Positions 55,890-64,000 of a DNA stretch of 64,000 bases are shown here, piece after piece (the stretch's first letter is position 1; every line of letters begins with the position of its first letter). The stretch comes from Sphingomonas ginsenosidimutans (lineage in GTDB: Bacteria > Pseudomonadota > Alphaproteobacteria > Sphingomonadales > Sphingomonadaceae). Below the pieces are notes generated by a model. The model worked only from the letters and a program-made list of their open reading frames with translations, was not told where the DNA came from and searched no databases. The position numbers and the translations under genes were made by a program. The stretch covers positions 1 through 64,000 of the forward strand of contig NZ_NWVD01000001.1 of the NCBI RefSeq assembly GCF_002374835.1, read 5' to 3'.

Positions 55890-58800
55890 ATGGGCTTCCG
55901 CAACATATCCGCCTGGTCGATCCGCAACCCGGTGCCGTCGATCGTCCTGTTCATGATGCTGACGGTCGCGGGGATCGTCAGCTTCATCCGGATGGACATC
56001 AACCAGGAACCGGACATCGACTTTCCGGCGGTGACGGTCACGATCACCCAGCCGGGCGCGGCGCCCAGCGAGCTGGAAAACCAGGTGACGCAACGCGTCG
56101 AGGCGGCGGTGCGCACGCTCGAGGGCGTCGACGAGATCCAGTCGTTCGTGTCCGAGGGGCAGTCGACCACCTTCGTCCAGCTGGCGATCGGCACCCCCGT
56201 CGACCGGGCGGTCAACGAATCGCGCGATGCGGTGACGCAGATCCGCGCGCAGCTGCCCGACGGCATCCTGGAGCCGCAAGTCCAGCGGGTGAAGATCAAC
56301 GACAACGATCTGGGCAGCTTCACGGCCGTCGGCACCGACATGACGCTGGAACAGCTCAGCTGGTACATCGACAATACCGTCGCCAAGGAACTGCTGTCGG
56401 TTCCCGGCATGGGCTCGGTCGAGCGCAACGGCGGAGTCAGCCGCGAGATCCGCGTGATCCTCGATCCCGCCAAGCTGGCCTCCTATGGCCTGACCGCCAG
56501 CCAGATCAACCAGCAGCTGCGGCAGGTGAACCTGAACGCGGCGGGCGGCCGGGCCGAGATCGCGGGGGCCGAGCAGTCGGTGCGCGTGCTGGGCAATGCC
56601 GCCACCGCCTATGACCTCAGCCAGACGCAGATCGCGATCGGCAACGGCCGCACGATCCGCCTGTCCGACGTGGCGACGGTGCGCGACCTGTATGCCGAAC
56701 AGCGCAGCGCCGCGGCGGTCGACGGCCGCCCGGCGCTGAGCTTCGATTTCAAGCGCGCCAAGAACGCCTCCGATGTCACCGTCTTCCGCGAGGCCAAGGC
56801 CAAGCTGGAGGCGCTGGAGAAGCGCAATCCGCAGGTGAAGTTCAAGCTGCGCATCGACGGCGCGAAATATGCGCTGGAACAGTATAAAAGCGCGCTGCAC
56901 GCGATGATCGAGGGCGCGATCCTGGCGGTCGTCGTCGTGTTCCTGTTCCTGCGCGACTGGCGCGCGACGTTCATCTCCGCGCTGGCGATCCCGCTGTCGG
57001 CGATTCCGGCCTTTTGGTTCATGGACCTGATGGGGTTCACGCTGAACGACATGACGCTGCTGGCGCTGAGCCTGGTGGCGGGCGTGCTGGTCGACGATGC
57101 GATCGTGGAGATCGAGAATATCGTGCGCCACATGCGCATGGGAAAGACCGCCTATCAGGCGTCGATCGACGCTGCGGACGAGATCGGGCTGGCGGTGCTG
57201 GCGACGACGATGGCGATCGTCGCGGTGTTCCTGCCGGTCGGGCTGATGCCGGGCGTGTCGGGGCAATTTTTCAAGAATTTCGGGCTGACCGTGGTGGTCG
57301 CGGTGCTGATGAGCCTGGCGGTCGCACGCCTCATCACGCCGATGATCGCAGCCTATTTCCTGAAATCGGCGGGCCCTGCCGACCATGGCGGCCCGGCGGT
57401 CGACTTCTACGAACGGGTGCTGCGCTGGACGCTGGACCAAGGCAAGGCGCCGCTGATTCGTGCGAAGGGCGGCATCCACCGCGTCACCGGCTATCTGCGC
57501 GATCATCGCCTGTGGGTGATGGGGATGGGTCTTGCTTCGTTCCTGCTGACGATCGTCCTGTTCGCGACGACGCCGATGACGTTCCAGCCTGCGGTGGACC
57601 AGCCGCGCAGCGCAGTGACGATCACCATGCCGCCGGGCGCGACGTTGAACACCACTCAGGCGGTCGTCGACCAGGTCTACGCCCTGCTCAAGAAGCAGCC
57701 GGAGGTTGAGAGCCTGTACACGCGAACCCTGGTCGGCACCGGACGGGTCGTCGCGACGTTGAAGGAAAAGCGCGACGTTACGTCGACCCAATTCGAGCGG
57801 CGGCTGGCGCCCGATCTGGCGACGATCGCGGACGCACGCGTCAACTTCCAGTCGCAGTTCGGGTTTGGCGACAACAATCGCGACATCTCGATCACGCTGG
57901 GCGGCGACGATCCGGTGTTGCTGCGCAAGACCGCCGACCGCCTGGTGAGCGAGATGGGTAAGGTGCCCGGATTGGTCGCACCGCGCATCGCCGGCGATCT
58001 CAATCGGCCCGAGATCCTCATCAAGCCGCGACTCGACCTGGCGGCGCAGCTGGGCGTGACGACCGCGGCGCTGTCCAACGCGATCCGTATCGCGACGCTG
58101 GGCGACCTCGATCAGAACAGCGCGCGCTTCTCGCTGTCGGATCGACAGGTGCCGATCCGCGTCGCGCTAGAGGAAAGCGCGCGATCGCGGCTCGATACGA
58201 TCGAGAACTTGCCGGTGCAGACGCAGTCGGGCGGTTCGGTGCCGCTGAGCCTGGTCGCTGAGATCGGCTTCGGGTCCGGCCCGACCAAGATCACGCGCCT
58301 GAACCAACAGCGCCAGCTGACCATCGGTGCCGATCTGTCGCCGGGGCTGGTCACCAGCAATGCGATGAAGCAGATCAACCAGCTGCCGGTGATGAAGAAC
58401 CTGCCGGTGGGCGTCCAGCAACTGACCGTCGGCCAGGCGAAGTGGCAGATGGAGATGCTGATCAACTTCGTCGTCGCGGTGGTGGCGGGGGTGTTCCTGG
58501 TCTTCTCCGTGCTGGTGCTGCTGTATCGCCGCCTGCTGCCGCCGCTGGTCAACATGGGTTCGCTGCTGCTGGCGCCGCTGGGTGGCCTGCTGGCGCTGAA
58601 GATCGCGGGGCAGCCGCTGTCGATGCCGGTGTTCATCGGCTTGCTGATGCTGCTGGGGATCGTCGCCAAGAATTCGATCCTGCTGATCGATTTTGCGCTG
58701 GAGGAGATGGCGGCGGGCGTGACGCCCCATGCCGCGATCGTCGACGCAGGGCACAAGCGCGCGCAACCGATCGTGATGACGACCGTCGCGATGGTGGCCG

Positions 58801-59099
58801 GCATGGTGCCCACCGCCTTGTCGCTGTCGGGCGACGGTGCGTGGCGGGCGCCGATGGGAATCGTGGTGATCGGCGGGCTGACGATGTCGACGTTGCTGAC
58901 GCTGCTGATCGTGCCGGCCGCCTTTTCGCTGGCGATCGGGATCGAGCGGCGCGTCGGGCCGTGGCTGGGGCGGCGGCTGCTCACCTATCGCCCGGGCGAT
59001 GACGGTGGGCCGCTGATCGAACAGGGCCCGCCCAAGGATGCGATTGCCGCGCCGCATGGCCGGATCGGCTTTCGCGACGGGACCGATCCCGCCGAATAA
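55890..59099 (+). CDS. RND-family efflux permease (AcrB/MdtC-like)
   Basis: Proton-driven pump of 1069 residues with 12 membrane helices in two repeats. N-terminus NISAWSIRNPVPSIVLFMMLTVAGI and DINQEPDIDFPAVTVTI are typical of the RND subgroup of HAE1-like pumps. The proton-relay Asp pair is in ALSLVAGVLVDDAIVEIENI (helix 4). The second repeat has LLGIVAKNSILLIDFALEE. The substrate is unknown; this subgroup is often annotated as multidrug or metal efflux. Co-transcribed with the adaptor upstream. Confidence 0.95.
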   Translation: MGFRNISAWSIRNPVPSIVLFMMLTVAGIVSFIRMDINQEPDIDFPAVTVTITQPGAAPSELENQVTQRVEAAVRTLEGVDEIQSFVSEGQSTTFVQLAIGTPVDRAVNESRDAVTQIRAQLPDGILEPQVQRVKINDNDLGSFTAVGTDMTLEQLSWYIDNTVAKELLSVPGMGSVERNGGVSREIRVILDPAKLASYGLTASQINQQLRQVNLNAAGGRAEIAGAEQSVRVLGNAATAYDLSQTQIAIGNGRTIRLSDVATVRDLYAEQRSAAAVDGRPALSFDFKRAKNASDVTVFREAKAKLEALEKRNPQVKFKLRIDGAKYALEQYKSALHAMIEGAILAVVVVFLFLRDWRATFISALAIPLSAIPAFWFMDLMGFTLNDMTLLALSLVAGVLVDDAIVEIENIVRHMRMGKTAYQASIDAADEIGLAVLATTMAIVAVFLPVGLMPGVSGQFFKNFGLTVVVAVLMSLAVARLITPMIAAYFLKSAGPADHGGPAVDFYERVLRWTLDQGKAPLIRAKGGIHRVTGYLRDHRLWVMGMGLASFLLTIVLFATTPMTFQPAVDQPRSAVTITMPPGATLNTTQAVVDQVYALLKKQPEVESLYTRTLVGTGRVVATLKEKRDVTSTQFERRLAPDLATIADARVNFQSQFGFGDNNRDISITLGGDDPVLLRKTADRLVSEMGKVPGLVAPRIAGDLNRPEILIKPRLDLAAQLGVTTAALSNAIRIATLGDLDQNSARFSLSDRQVPIRVALEESARSRLDTIENLPVQTQSGGSVPLSLVAEIGFGSGPTKITRLNQQRQLTIGADLSPGLVTSNAMKQINQLPVMKNLPVGVQQLTVGQAKWQMEMLINFVVAVVAGVFLVFSVLVLLYRRLLPPLVNMGSLLLAPLGGLLALKIAGQPLSMPVFIGLLMLLGIVAKNSILLIDFALEEMAAGVTPHAAIVDAGHKRAQPIVMTTVAMVAGMVPTALSLSGDGAWRAPMGIVVIGGLTMSTLLTLLIVPAAFSLAIGIERRVGPWLGRRLLTYRPGDDGGPLIEQGPPKDAIAAPHGRIGFRDGTDPAE

Positions 59100-59168
59100 G
59101 CGGCATGCGACCTGCTGTCGCGCCGGCGGGGACTTGAACAATCGGCGCGATCGGGGATTGTCCGAACG

Positions 59169-60425
59169 ATGATCGCCACGCGCCGCACCCCCGTCCCGCC
59201 CGCTGCGCTGGTGCGCATGCGCCGGGTGGCGACGGGATTGCTGCTGGCGATGGCAGCCTTGTTCCTCGCCGCGCGCGCGCTGGCGGATCAGCATAGTGCG
59301 TGGGGCTTCGTCCGCGCCTTTGCCGAGGCTGCGATGGTCGGCGGGCTGGCGGACTGGTTCGCGGTGACCGCGCTGTTCCGCCATCCGCTCCACCTACCGA
59401 TCCCGCATACCGCGATCATTCCGCGCAACAAGGACCGGATCGGCGATCAGCTGGCGAACTTCCTGCGCGAGAACTTCCTGATCCCGTCGGTGGTCGCGCG
59501 GCGGATGGGGCGGATGGACGTCGCAGGTGCCGCGGGGCGCTGGCTCGCCAATCCGCAGGGTGCGGGCGGCGGGCGGCTGGCGCGCGGCACGTCGCGGCTG
59601 GCGCAGGAGGTGCTCAACGCGCTCGACCAGGACCGGCTGGGCGGGATGGTGCGCGCGATGCTGGTGACGCGGGTGCGCGAGACCGAGCTGTCGCCGATGC
59701 TGGGCCGCGCGCTCGACGCCGCGATCGCGGAGGATCGCCACCTGCCGATCATCGACCATGGCGTGCGCTGGGCGCGCGGCGCGCTGGCGGCGAACGAACA
59801 TCTGGTGCGGGCGATGGTGCACGACCGTGCCGGCTCGATCCTGCGCTGGACAGGGCTGGACGAGACGCTGGCGACCAAGATCGTCGACGGGCTGGACCGG
59901 CTGGTGGCGGAGATGGCCGAGGATCGCGACCATCCGCTGCGCCAGAAGGCGGAGGAGGGGCTACGGTCGCTGGCGCGGCGGTTGCAGCACGATCCGGCGA
60001 TGCGCGTGCGCGTCGAGACGATGAAGATCGAGCTTTTGGAAAACCCGGCGATGCAGGACTGGATCAACGGCCTGTGGGAACAGGCGCGATTGGCGATGCT
60101 GCGTGCCGCGCGCGATCCGGAGGCGGTATTGCGCGGCAAGCTGGGGGAGGCGCTGCGGCAATTGGGTGCGACGTTGCAGGACGACGCGCGGCTGGGGCGC
60201 ACCATCAATCGCTTCGTGCGGCGCGCGACGGTGGGTGCGGCCGCGGATTACGGCGATTCGATCGTGCGGCTGGTGTCCGAAACGGTGCGCGGCTGGGATG
60301 CGGGGACGATCACAATGCGGCTGGAACATGCGGTGGGCAAGGACCTGCAGTTCATCCGCATCAACGGAACGCTGGTCGGGGGGCTTGTCGGCGTTCTGAT
60401 CCATACCGTAGACGTCGCGCTGTGA
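59169..60425 (+). CDS. DUF445-family membrane-associated protein
   Basis: Protein of 418 residues. Two hydrophobic segments lie near the N-terminus (about 18-38 and 46-62, WGFVRAFAEAAMVGGLADWFAVTALF) and one at the very C-terminus (GTLVGGLVGVLIHTVDVAL). Between them is a long helical region. The block LADWFAVTALFRHPLHLPIPHTAIIPRNKDRIG is the DUF445 signature (YjiN-like). Role unknown. It lies 69 bases after the RND permease and 100 bases before the Mla-type genes. Confidence 0.88.
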   Translation: MIATRRTPVPPAALVRMRRVATGLLLAMAALFLAARALADQHSAWGFVRAFAEAAMVGGLADWFAVTALFRHPLHLPIPHTAIIPRNKDRIGDQLANFLRENFLIPSVVARRMGRMDVAGAAGRWLANPQGAGGGRLARGTSRLAQEVLNALDQDRLGGMVRAMLVTRVRETELSPMLGRALDAAIAEDRHLPIIDHGVRWARGALAANEHLVRAMVHDRAGSILRWTGLDETLATKIVDGLDRLVAEMAEDRDHPLRQKAEEGLRSLARRLQHDPAMRVRVETMKIELLENPAMQDWINGLWEQARLAMLRAARDPEAVLRGKLGEALRQLGATLQDDARLGRTINRFVRRATVGAAADYGDSIVRLVSETVRGWDAGTITMRLEHAVGKDLQFIRINGTLVGGLVGVLIHTVDVAL

Positions 60426-60525
60426 CGCACGCCGTATCGCAGCCCGTTCGAATGGATTCGCCCGCGGAACGAATGGCGCGCCCGATCGCTTGTCGCGTGA
60501 TGCGACGTGCCGCAAGGACCCTTCG

Positions 60526-61638
60526 ATGAGCACTGCGGCCGATTTCAACGAGGATCGCGGGGAGTCCGGCGGATCGACGCTGCGCTTCACCGGCGACCTG
60601 TCGCTGGCGCGTCTGGGCAATCTTCCCGAACGGCTCGACAGTCACGGCGGCGATGTCGCCTGCATCGACCTGTCGGGGATCGAGCGGATCGACACGATCG
60701 GCGCCTGGGTCGTCCACCGCTTCGCGCGCGAGCACAAGGCGGAGATCCGCGGGCTGAGCGGCGATGCGAACAACCTGCTGGAACAGGTGGTCGCCGCCGA
60801 CCAGCCGGTACAGATGCGCCCCGGCAGCGGATCGTCGTTCCGGCGCGTCCTGGCGGAGATCGGCGATGCGACCGCGCACGCTGCCCATACTGCGGTGGGG
60901 CTGCTGGGCTTCATGGGTGCGACGATCATCGCGTTCGGCGGCGTGATCCGCCATCCCAGCCGCTTCCGCTTCAACGCCACCGTGCAGCGGTTCGAGGTGG
61001 TTGGCGTGTCCGCACTGGGCATCGTCGGGCTGATGAGCTTCCTGATCGGCATCGTCATCGCGCAGCAGGGCGCGGTGCAGCTGCGCCAGTTCGGCGCGGA
61101 ATCGTTCACGATCAACCTCGTCGGGCGCATCACCTTGCGCGAACTGGGCGTGCTGATGACCGCGATCATGGTGGCGGGACGGTCCGGCTCGGCCTTCGCG
61201 GCGCAGCTCGGCACGATGCAGCTGACCGAGGAAATCGACGCGATGCGCACGATCGGCGTATCGCCGATGGAGGCATTGGTGCTGCCGCGCACGATCGCGG
61301 CGATCGTGCTGATGCCGCTGCTGGGCTTCTACTCCTCGATCGTCGCGATCATCGGCGGCGGGCTGCTGTGCTGGATGACGCTGGATATCCCGCCGGTCGC
61401 CTATATCGCGCGCATTCGCGAGGTCGTGCCGATCACCGACCTGTTCGTCGGCCTGATCAAGGCACCGGTGTTCGGTGCGATCATCGCGGTGGCGGGCTGT
61501 TTCCAGGGGATGCAGGTGAAGGGCGATGCGGAGCAGGTCGGTCTGAAGACCACCTCCGCGGTGGTGCAGGCGATCTTCATGGTGATCGTCCTCGACGCGT
61601 TCTTCGCCGTCTTCTTCGAACAGATCGGCTGGATCTGA
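60526..61638 (+). CDS. MlaE-type lipid ABC permease with N-terminal STAS domain
   Basis: Inner-membrane permease of 370 residues. The first 95 residues are a STAS-like domain (GDLSLARLGNLPERL, CIDLSGIERIDTIGAWVVHRF). In the E. coli system the STAS protein is a separate MlaB, so this is a MlaB-MlaE fusion, which is common in alphaproteobacteria. The permease part has about five membrane helices with LMSFLIGIVIAQQGAVQLRQFGA, RELGVLMTAIMVAGRSGSAFAAQLGTM and the EEIDAMRTIGVSPME loop that docks the ATPase. AAGGA precedes the ATG. It overlaps the ATPase gene by one base. Confidence 0.94.
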   Translation: MSTAADFNEDRGESGGSTLRFTGDLSLARLGNLPERLDSHGGDVACIDLSGIERIDTIGAWVVHRFAREHKAEIRGLSGDANNLLEQVVAADQPVQMRPGSGSSFRRVLAEIGDATAHAAHTAVGLLGFMGATIIAFGGVIRHPSRFRFNATVQRFEVVGVSALGIVGLMSFLIGIVIAQQGAVQLRQFGAESFTINLVGRITLRELGVLMTAIMVAGRSGSAFAAQLGTMQLTEEIDAMRTIGVSPMEALVLPRTIAAIVLMPLLGFYSSIVAIIGGGLLCWMTLDIPPVAYIARIREVVPITDLFVGLIKAPVFGAIIAVAGCFQGMQVKGDAEQVGLKTTSAVVQAIFMVIVLDAFFAVFFEQIGWI

Positions 61639-62531
61639 TGCCCCATTTCGCCAGCAATGACACGGGTGCCGACGGGGCGGAGCCGGTGATCCGTGTGACC
61701 GGCCTGCGCAACAGCTTCGGCGAGCAGGTGATCCACGAGGACCTCGACCTGGAGGTGCGTCGCGGCGAGATTTTGGGCGTCGTCGGCGGATCGGGCACCG
61801 GCAAGTCGGTGCTGATGCGCTCGATCATTGGATTGCAGACCCCCGATGCGGGCGAGGTGCGGGTGTTCGGCGAGCCGACGCTGGGGCGCAGCGAGGCCGA
61901 AACCGTCGATATCCGCAAGCGGTGGGGCGTGCTGTTCCAGGGCGGCGCGCTGTTCTCCACGCTGACGGTGGCGGAGAACGTCCAGGTCCCGCTGCGCGAA
62001 TTCTATCCGGACCTGTCGCTGTCGCTGCTCGACGAAATCGCGTCGTACAAGGTGGTGATGACCGGCCTGCCGGCGGATGCGGGGCCCAAGTTTCCCGCCG
62101 AACTGTCCGGCGGAATGAAGAAGCGTGCCGGGCTGGCGCGCGCGCTGGCGCTCGACCCCGATCTGTTGTTCCTGGACGAGCCGACCGCCGGCCTGGACCC
62201 GATCGGTGCGGCGGCGTTCGACGAACTGACCGCCTCGCTCCAGAAGACGCTGGGGCTGACGGTGTTCCTCATCACCCACGATCTCGACACGCTCTACGCC
62301 ATTTGCGACCGTGTCGCGGTGCTGGCCGACAGACGCGTGATCGCGGTGGGGACGATCCCGGAGCTGCTCGCGCTCGATCACCCGTGGATCCAGGAATATT
62401 TCAACGGCCCGCGCGGCCGCGCTGCGGTCGCTTCCCAGAAGCGGGCTGCGGAACACGAACCGGCGGCGGGCCGGACAGGCGATGGCGCGACCGCCGCCGC
62501 CGACGACCGCCGGCTATCAGGGGCTGAGTGA
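61638..62531 (+). CDS. MlaF-type lipid transport ATPase
   Basis: ABC ATPase of 297 residues that powers movement of phospholipid between the membranes. Walker A GGSGTGKSVLMRSI, the Q-loop WGVLFQGGALFSTLTV, signature LSGGMKKRAGLARAL, Walker B LLFLDEPTAGLDP and the H-loop ITHDL are all intact. The last 40 residues are an Ala/Arg/Gly-rich tail beyond the usual MlaF end. The start overlaps the permease stop (TGATG) and the stop overlaps the MCE-protein start. Confidence 0.95.
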   Translation: MPHFASNDTGADGAEPVIRVTGLRNSFGEQVIHEDLDLEVRRGEILGVVGGSGTGKSVLMRSIIGLQTPDAGEVRVFGEPTLGRSEAETVDIRKRWGVLFQGGALFSTLTVAENVQVPLREFYPDLSLSLLDEIASYKVVMTGLPADAGPKFPAELSGGMKKRAGLARALALDPDLLFLDEPTAGLDPIGAAAFDELTASLQKTLGLTVFLITHDLDTLYAICDRVAVLADRRVIAVGTIPELLALDHPWIQEYFNGPRGRAAVASQKRAAEHEPAAGRTGDGATAAADDRRLSGAE

Positions 62532-63493
62532 TGGAAACGCGATCGAACCACGTCCTGGTCGGGGCCGTCGTGCTGATCCTGCTGGCGATCGTCGCGATCT
62601 TCACCGTGTGGATCGCACGGGTGAGCGGCGGGGCCGAACGGGAATATGACATCTTCTTCCGCCAGTCGGTCGACGGGCTGGCGAAGGGGTCGACGGTTAC
62701 CTTCTCCGGCGTGCCGTCGGGGCAGGTGAAGACGATCTCGCTGTGGAAGCCCGATCCGCAATACGTCCGCGTGCGCATCAGCGTGAACGACGACACGCCG
62801 ATCCTGCGCGGGACCACCGCGACCATCCAGGGCAGCTTCACGGGCACCAGCACAGTCAGCCTGGACGGCGCGATCAAGGGCCAGGCGCCGATCACCTGCC
62901 CCGCCGGCGACGCGCGATCGGTATGCCCGCTGGGCGTGCCGGTGATCCCGACCAAGACCGGCGGCATCGGCGCGATCCTCAATTCCGCACCGCAGCTTCT
63001 GGAACGGCTGTCGACGCTGACCGAGCGGCTGACCGGGATGCTGAGCGACCGCAACCAGGCGTCGATTGCGGGCATTCTGGACAACACCAACCGCCTGACC
63101 GATGCGCTAGCTGATCGCGGGCCCGAAATCGCCGCCACGCTGGCGCAGACCCGCGTCGCGATCGCGCAGGCGGGCGATGCCGCCCAGCAAATCGGCGAAC
63201 TGGCCAAGACGACCAACGGCGTGATGACCGAGGACGTCAAGCCGACCCTGGCCAATCTGAACGCCACCATAAAGTCGGCGCGGGAGAGCACCGACACGCT
63301 CAACGCGGCGATCGGCGACGCGCGGCCGGGCCTCACGACCTTCTCGAAACAGACGGTGCCGCAGATCAACCAGTTGGTGCGCGACCTGCGCGTCACGGCG
63401 GCGTCGCTCTCGGCGATCTCGGAACGCGTCGAACAGGGCGGCGCCAGCTCGCTGATCGGTCAACAGAAGCTGCCGGAATACAAGGGGAACTGA
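62531..63493 (+). CDS. MlaD-like MCE-domain substrate-binding protein
   Basis: Periplasmic MCE protein of 320 residues anchored by one N-terminal helix (about 9-29, VLVGAVVLILLAIVAIFTVW). The MCE domain spans about 38-120 (REYDIFFRQSVDGLAKGSTVTFSGVPSGQVKTISLW). The long C-terminal helical region (about 150-300) is longer than in E. coli MlaD and should form the hexamer's channel or needle. A GTG one codon upstream (62528) is an alternative start. It overlaps the ATPase stop. It should receive lipids for the MlaF/E transporter. Confidence 0.93.
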   Translation: METRSNHVLVGAVVLILLAIVAIFTVWIARVSGGAEREYDIFFRQSVDGLAKGSTVTFSGVPSGQVKTISLWKPDPQYVRVRISVNDDTPILRGTTATIQGSFTGTSTVSLDGAIKGQAPITCPAGDARSVCPLGVPVIPTKTGGIGAILNSAPQLLERLSTLTERLTGMLSDRNQASIAGILDNTNRLTDALADRGPEIAATLAQTRVAIAQAGDAAQQIGELAKTTNGVMTEDVKPTLANLNATIKSARESTDTLNAAIGDARPGLTTFSKQTVPQINQLVRDLRVTAASLSAISERVEQGGASSLIGQQKLPEYKGN

Positions 63494-63495
63494 GC

Positions 63496-64000
63496 GTGCG
63501 CTTCACTCGAAACCTCGTCCTTGCCGCGGCGATCGTCCCGCTGGCCGGCTGTCTCAGCTTCGGCGGCAAGCCGCCCAAGCAATTGCTGACGATCGCGTCC
63601 ACCGCCCAACCGCAACCGGGCGCGGCACAGATTGCATCGGCAACGCGCGCGATCGTGGTGCAGGTGCCCGCGGTGCCGCAGACGATCGCCAATACGCGCA
63701 TCCCAGTGCAGCAGAGCGACGTCGCGGTCGCCTATATCAAGGATGCGCAATGGTCCGAACCGCCCGCGCGGCTGTTCGCTCGGGTGCTGGGCGATACGCT
63801 GACCGCGCGCGCGGGCATGGTGGTGCTCGCCCCGGCGCAGTCGTTCGGCGCGCCCAGCGCAGACCTGTCGGGCGACCTGCGCAGCTTCGGCGTCGATGCG
63901 TCGCAGCGACAGGCGGTGGTGATCTACGATGCGTCGCTGACGCGGGCCGGCCAGTCGGCGATCGAGAAGCGCCGTTTCGAAGCGCGCGTCCCGGTCGCGG
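63496..64000 (+). CDS. ABC-transport auxiliary lipoprotein (PqiC/YmbA-like), 3' end outside window
   Basis: The first 168 residues of a gene cut by the window edge. It starts with GTG at 63496, two bases after the MCE gene stop. The N-terminus is a lipoprotein signal (LVLAAAIVPLAGC, Cys19), then a beta-rich domain (AIVVQVPAVPQTIANTRIPV, VAVAYIKDAQWSEPPARLFARVLGDTLTAR). This is the layout of the ABC-type transport auxiliary lipoproteins that sit at the outer membrane in MCE systems. It should be the outer-membrane end of the lipid path made by the three genes before it. Confidence 0.85.
   Translation, partial: MRFTRNLVLAAAIVPLAGCLSFGGKPPKQLLTIASTAQPQPGAAQIASATRAIVVQVPAVPQTIANTRIPVQQSDVAVAYIKDAQWSEPPARLFARVLGDTLTARAGMVVLAPAQSFGAPSADLSGDLRSFGVDASQRQAVVIYDASLTRAGQSAIEKRRFEARVPVA

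Overview
This is a GC-rich alphaproteobacterial chromosome segment, most likely from a Sphingomonas-type organism (Sphingomonadaceae). The placement is an inference from several features: the CtrA regulator SciP, an RNase E with an acidic insertion in its S1 domain, a FecI/FecR/STN-TonB receptor locus, Ku-LigD, DciA next to SMC, and class II GlpX. No rRNA or tRNA gene was found.

Layout. (1) 1-11.5 kb looks accessory. It has an IS110-family transposase with a strongly structured leader. Next comes a cell-surface signalling locus: FecI-type sigma factor, FecR anti-sigma and an STN-bearing TonB receptor. Four exported hydrolases follow: two paralogous alpha/beta hydrolases, a Tat-targeted GH1 glycosidase and an HSL-type esterase. 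The region ends in a broken acyl-CoA ligase remnant. The motif GTTACG-N17-CGTC occurs before both the sigma gene and the receptor gene, so the locus may be self-inducing. (2) 11.5-15.7 kb, minus strand: a small exported protein, a Pit phosphate transporter, a Nudix-DUF47 fusion and an OprB-type porin. (3) 15.9-21.1 kb, plus strand: a chemoreceptor, a HAD nucleotidase overlapping dapD, glpX and a CPBP membrane protease. (4) 21.2-26.2 kb, minus strand: rne, an M48 protease and a DsbA-like protein. (5) 26.6-32.5 kb, plus strand: a cell-wall amidase, PBP1A, prfB and a lipoprotein methyltransferase. (6) 32.7-38.1 kb, minus strand: dciA, two DsbA-like proteins and smc in one close run. Divergent to it are mutY, a serine hydrolase and nudC (38.1-41.3 kb), which overlap one another. 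(7) 41.3-47.7 kb: an S9 peptidase, pheA, a membrane cytochrome c, a PhzF-like protein, a CDF metal exporter and pdxH. (8) 47.8-51.5 kb: the Ku-LigD end-joining pair and a small lipoprotein. (9) 51.5-54.6 kb: mnmA, sciP, a GlsB-type protein and a SIMPL protein. (10) 54.7-64 kb: an RND efflux pair, a DUF445 protein and an Mla-type lipid transport operon that runs off the window end.

From about 11.5 kb onward most genes look like core genome in tight operons, many with ATGA, GTGA or TGATG overlaps. The most novel material is the inducible hydrolase locus, the IS110 leader RNA and the Nudix-DUF47 fusion. All functional calls rest on motif reading and memory of families; no search was run.
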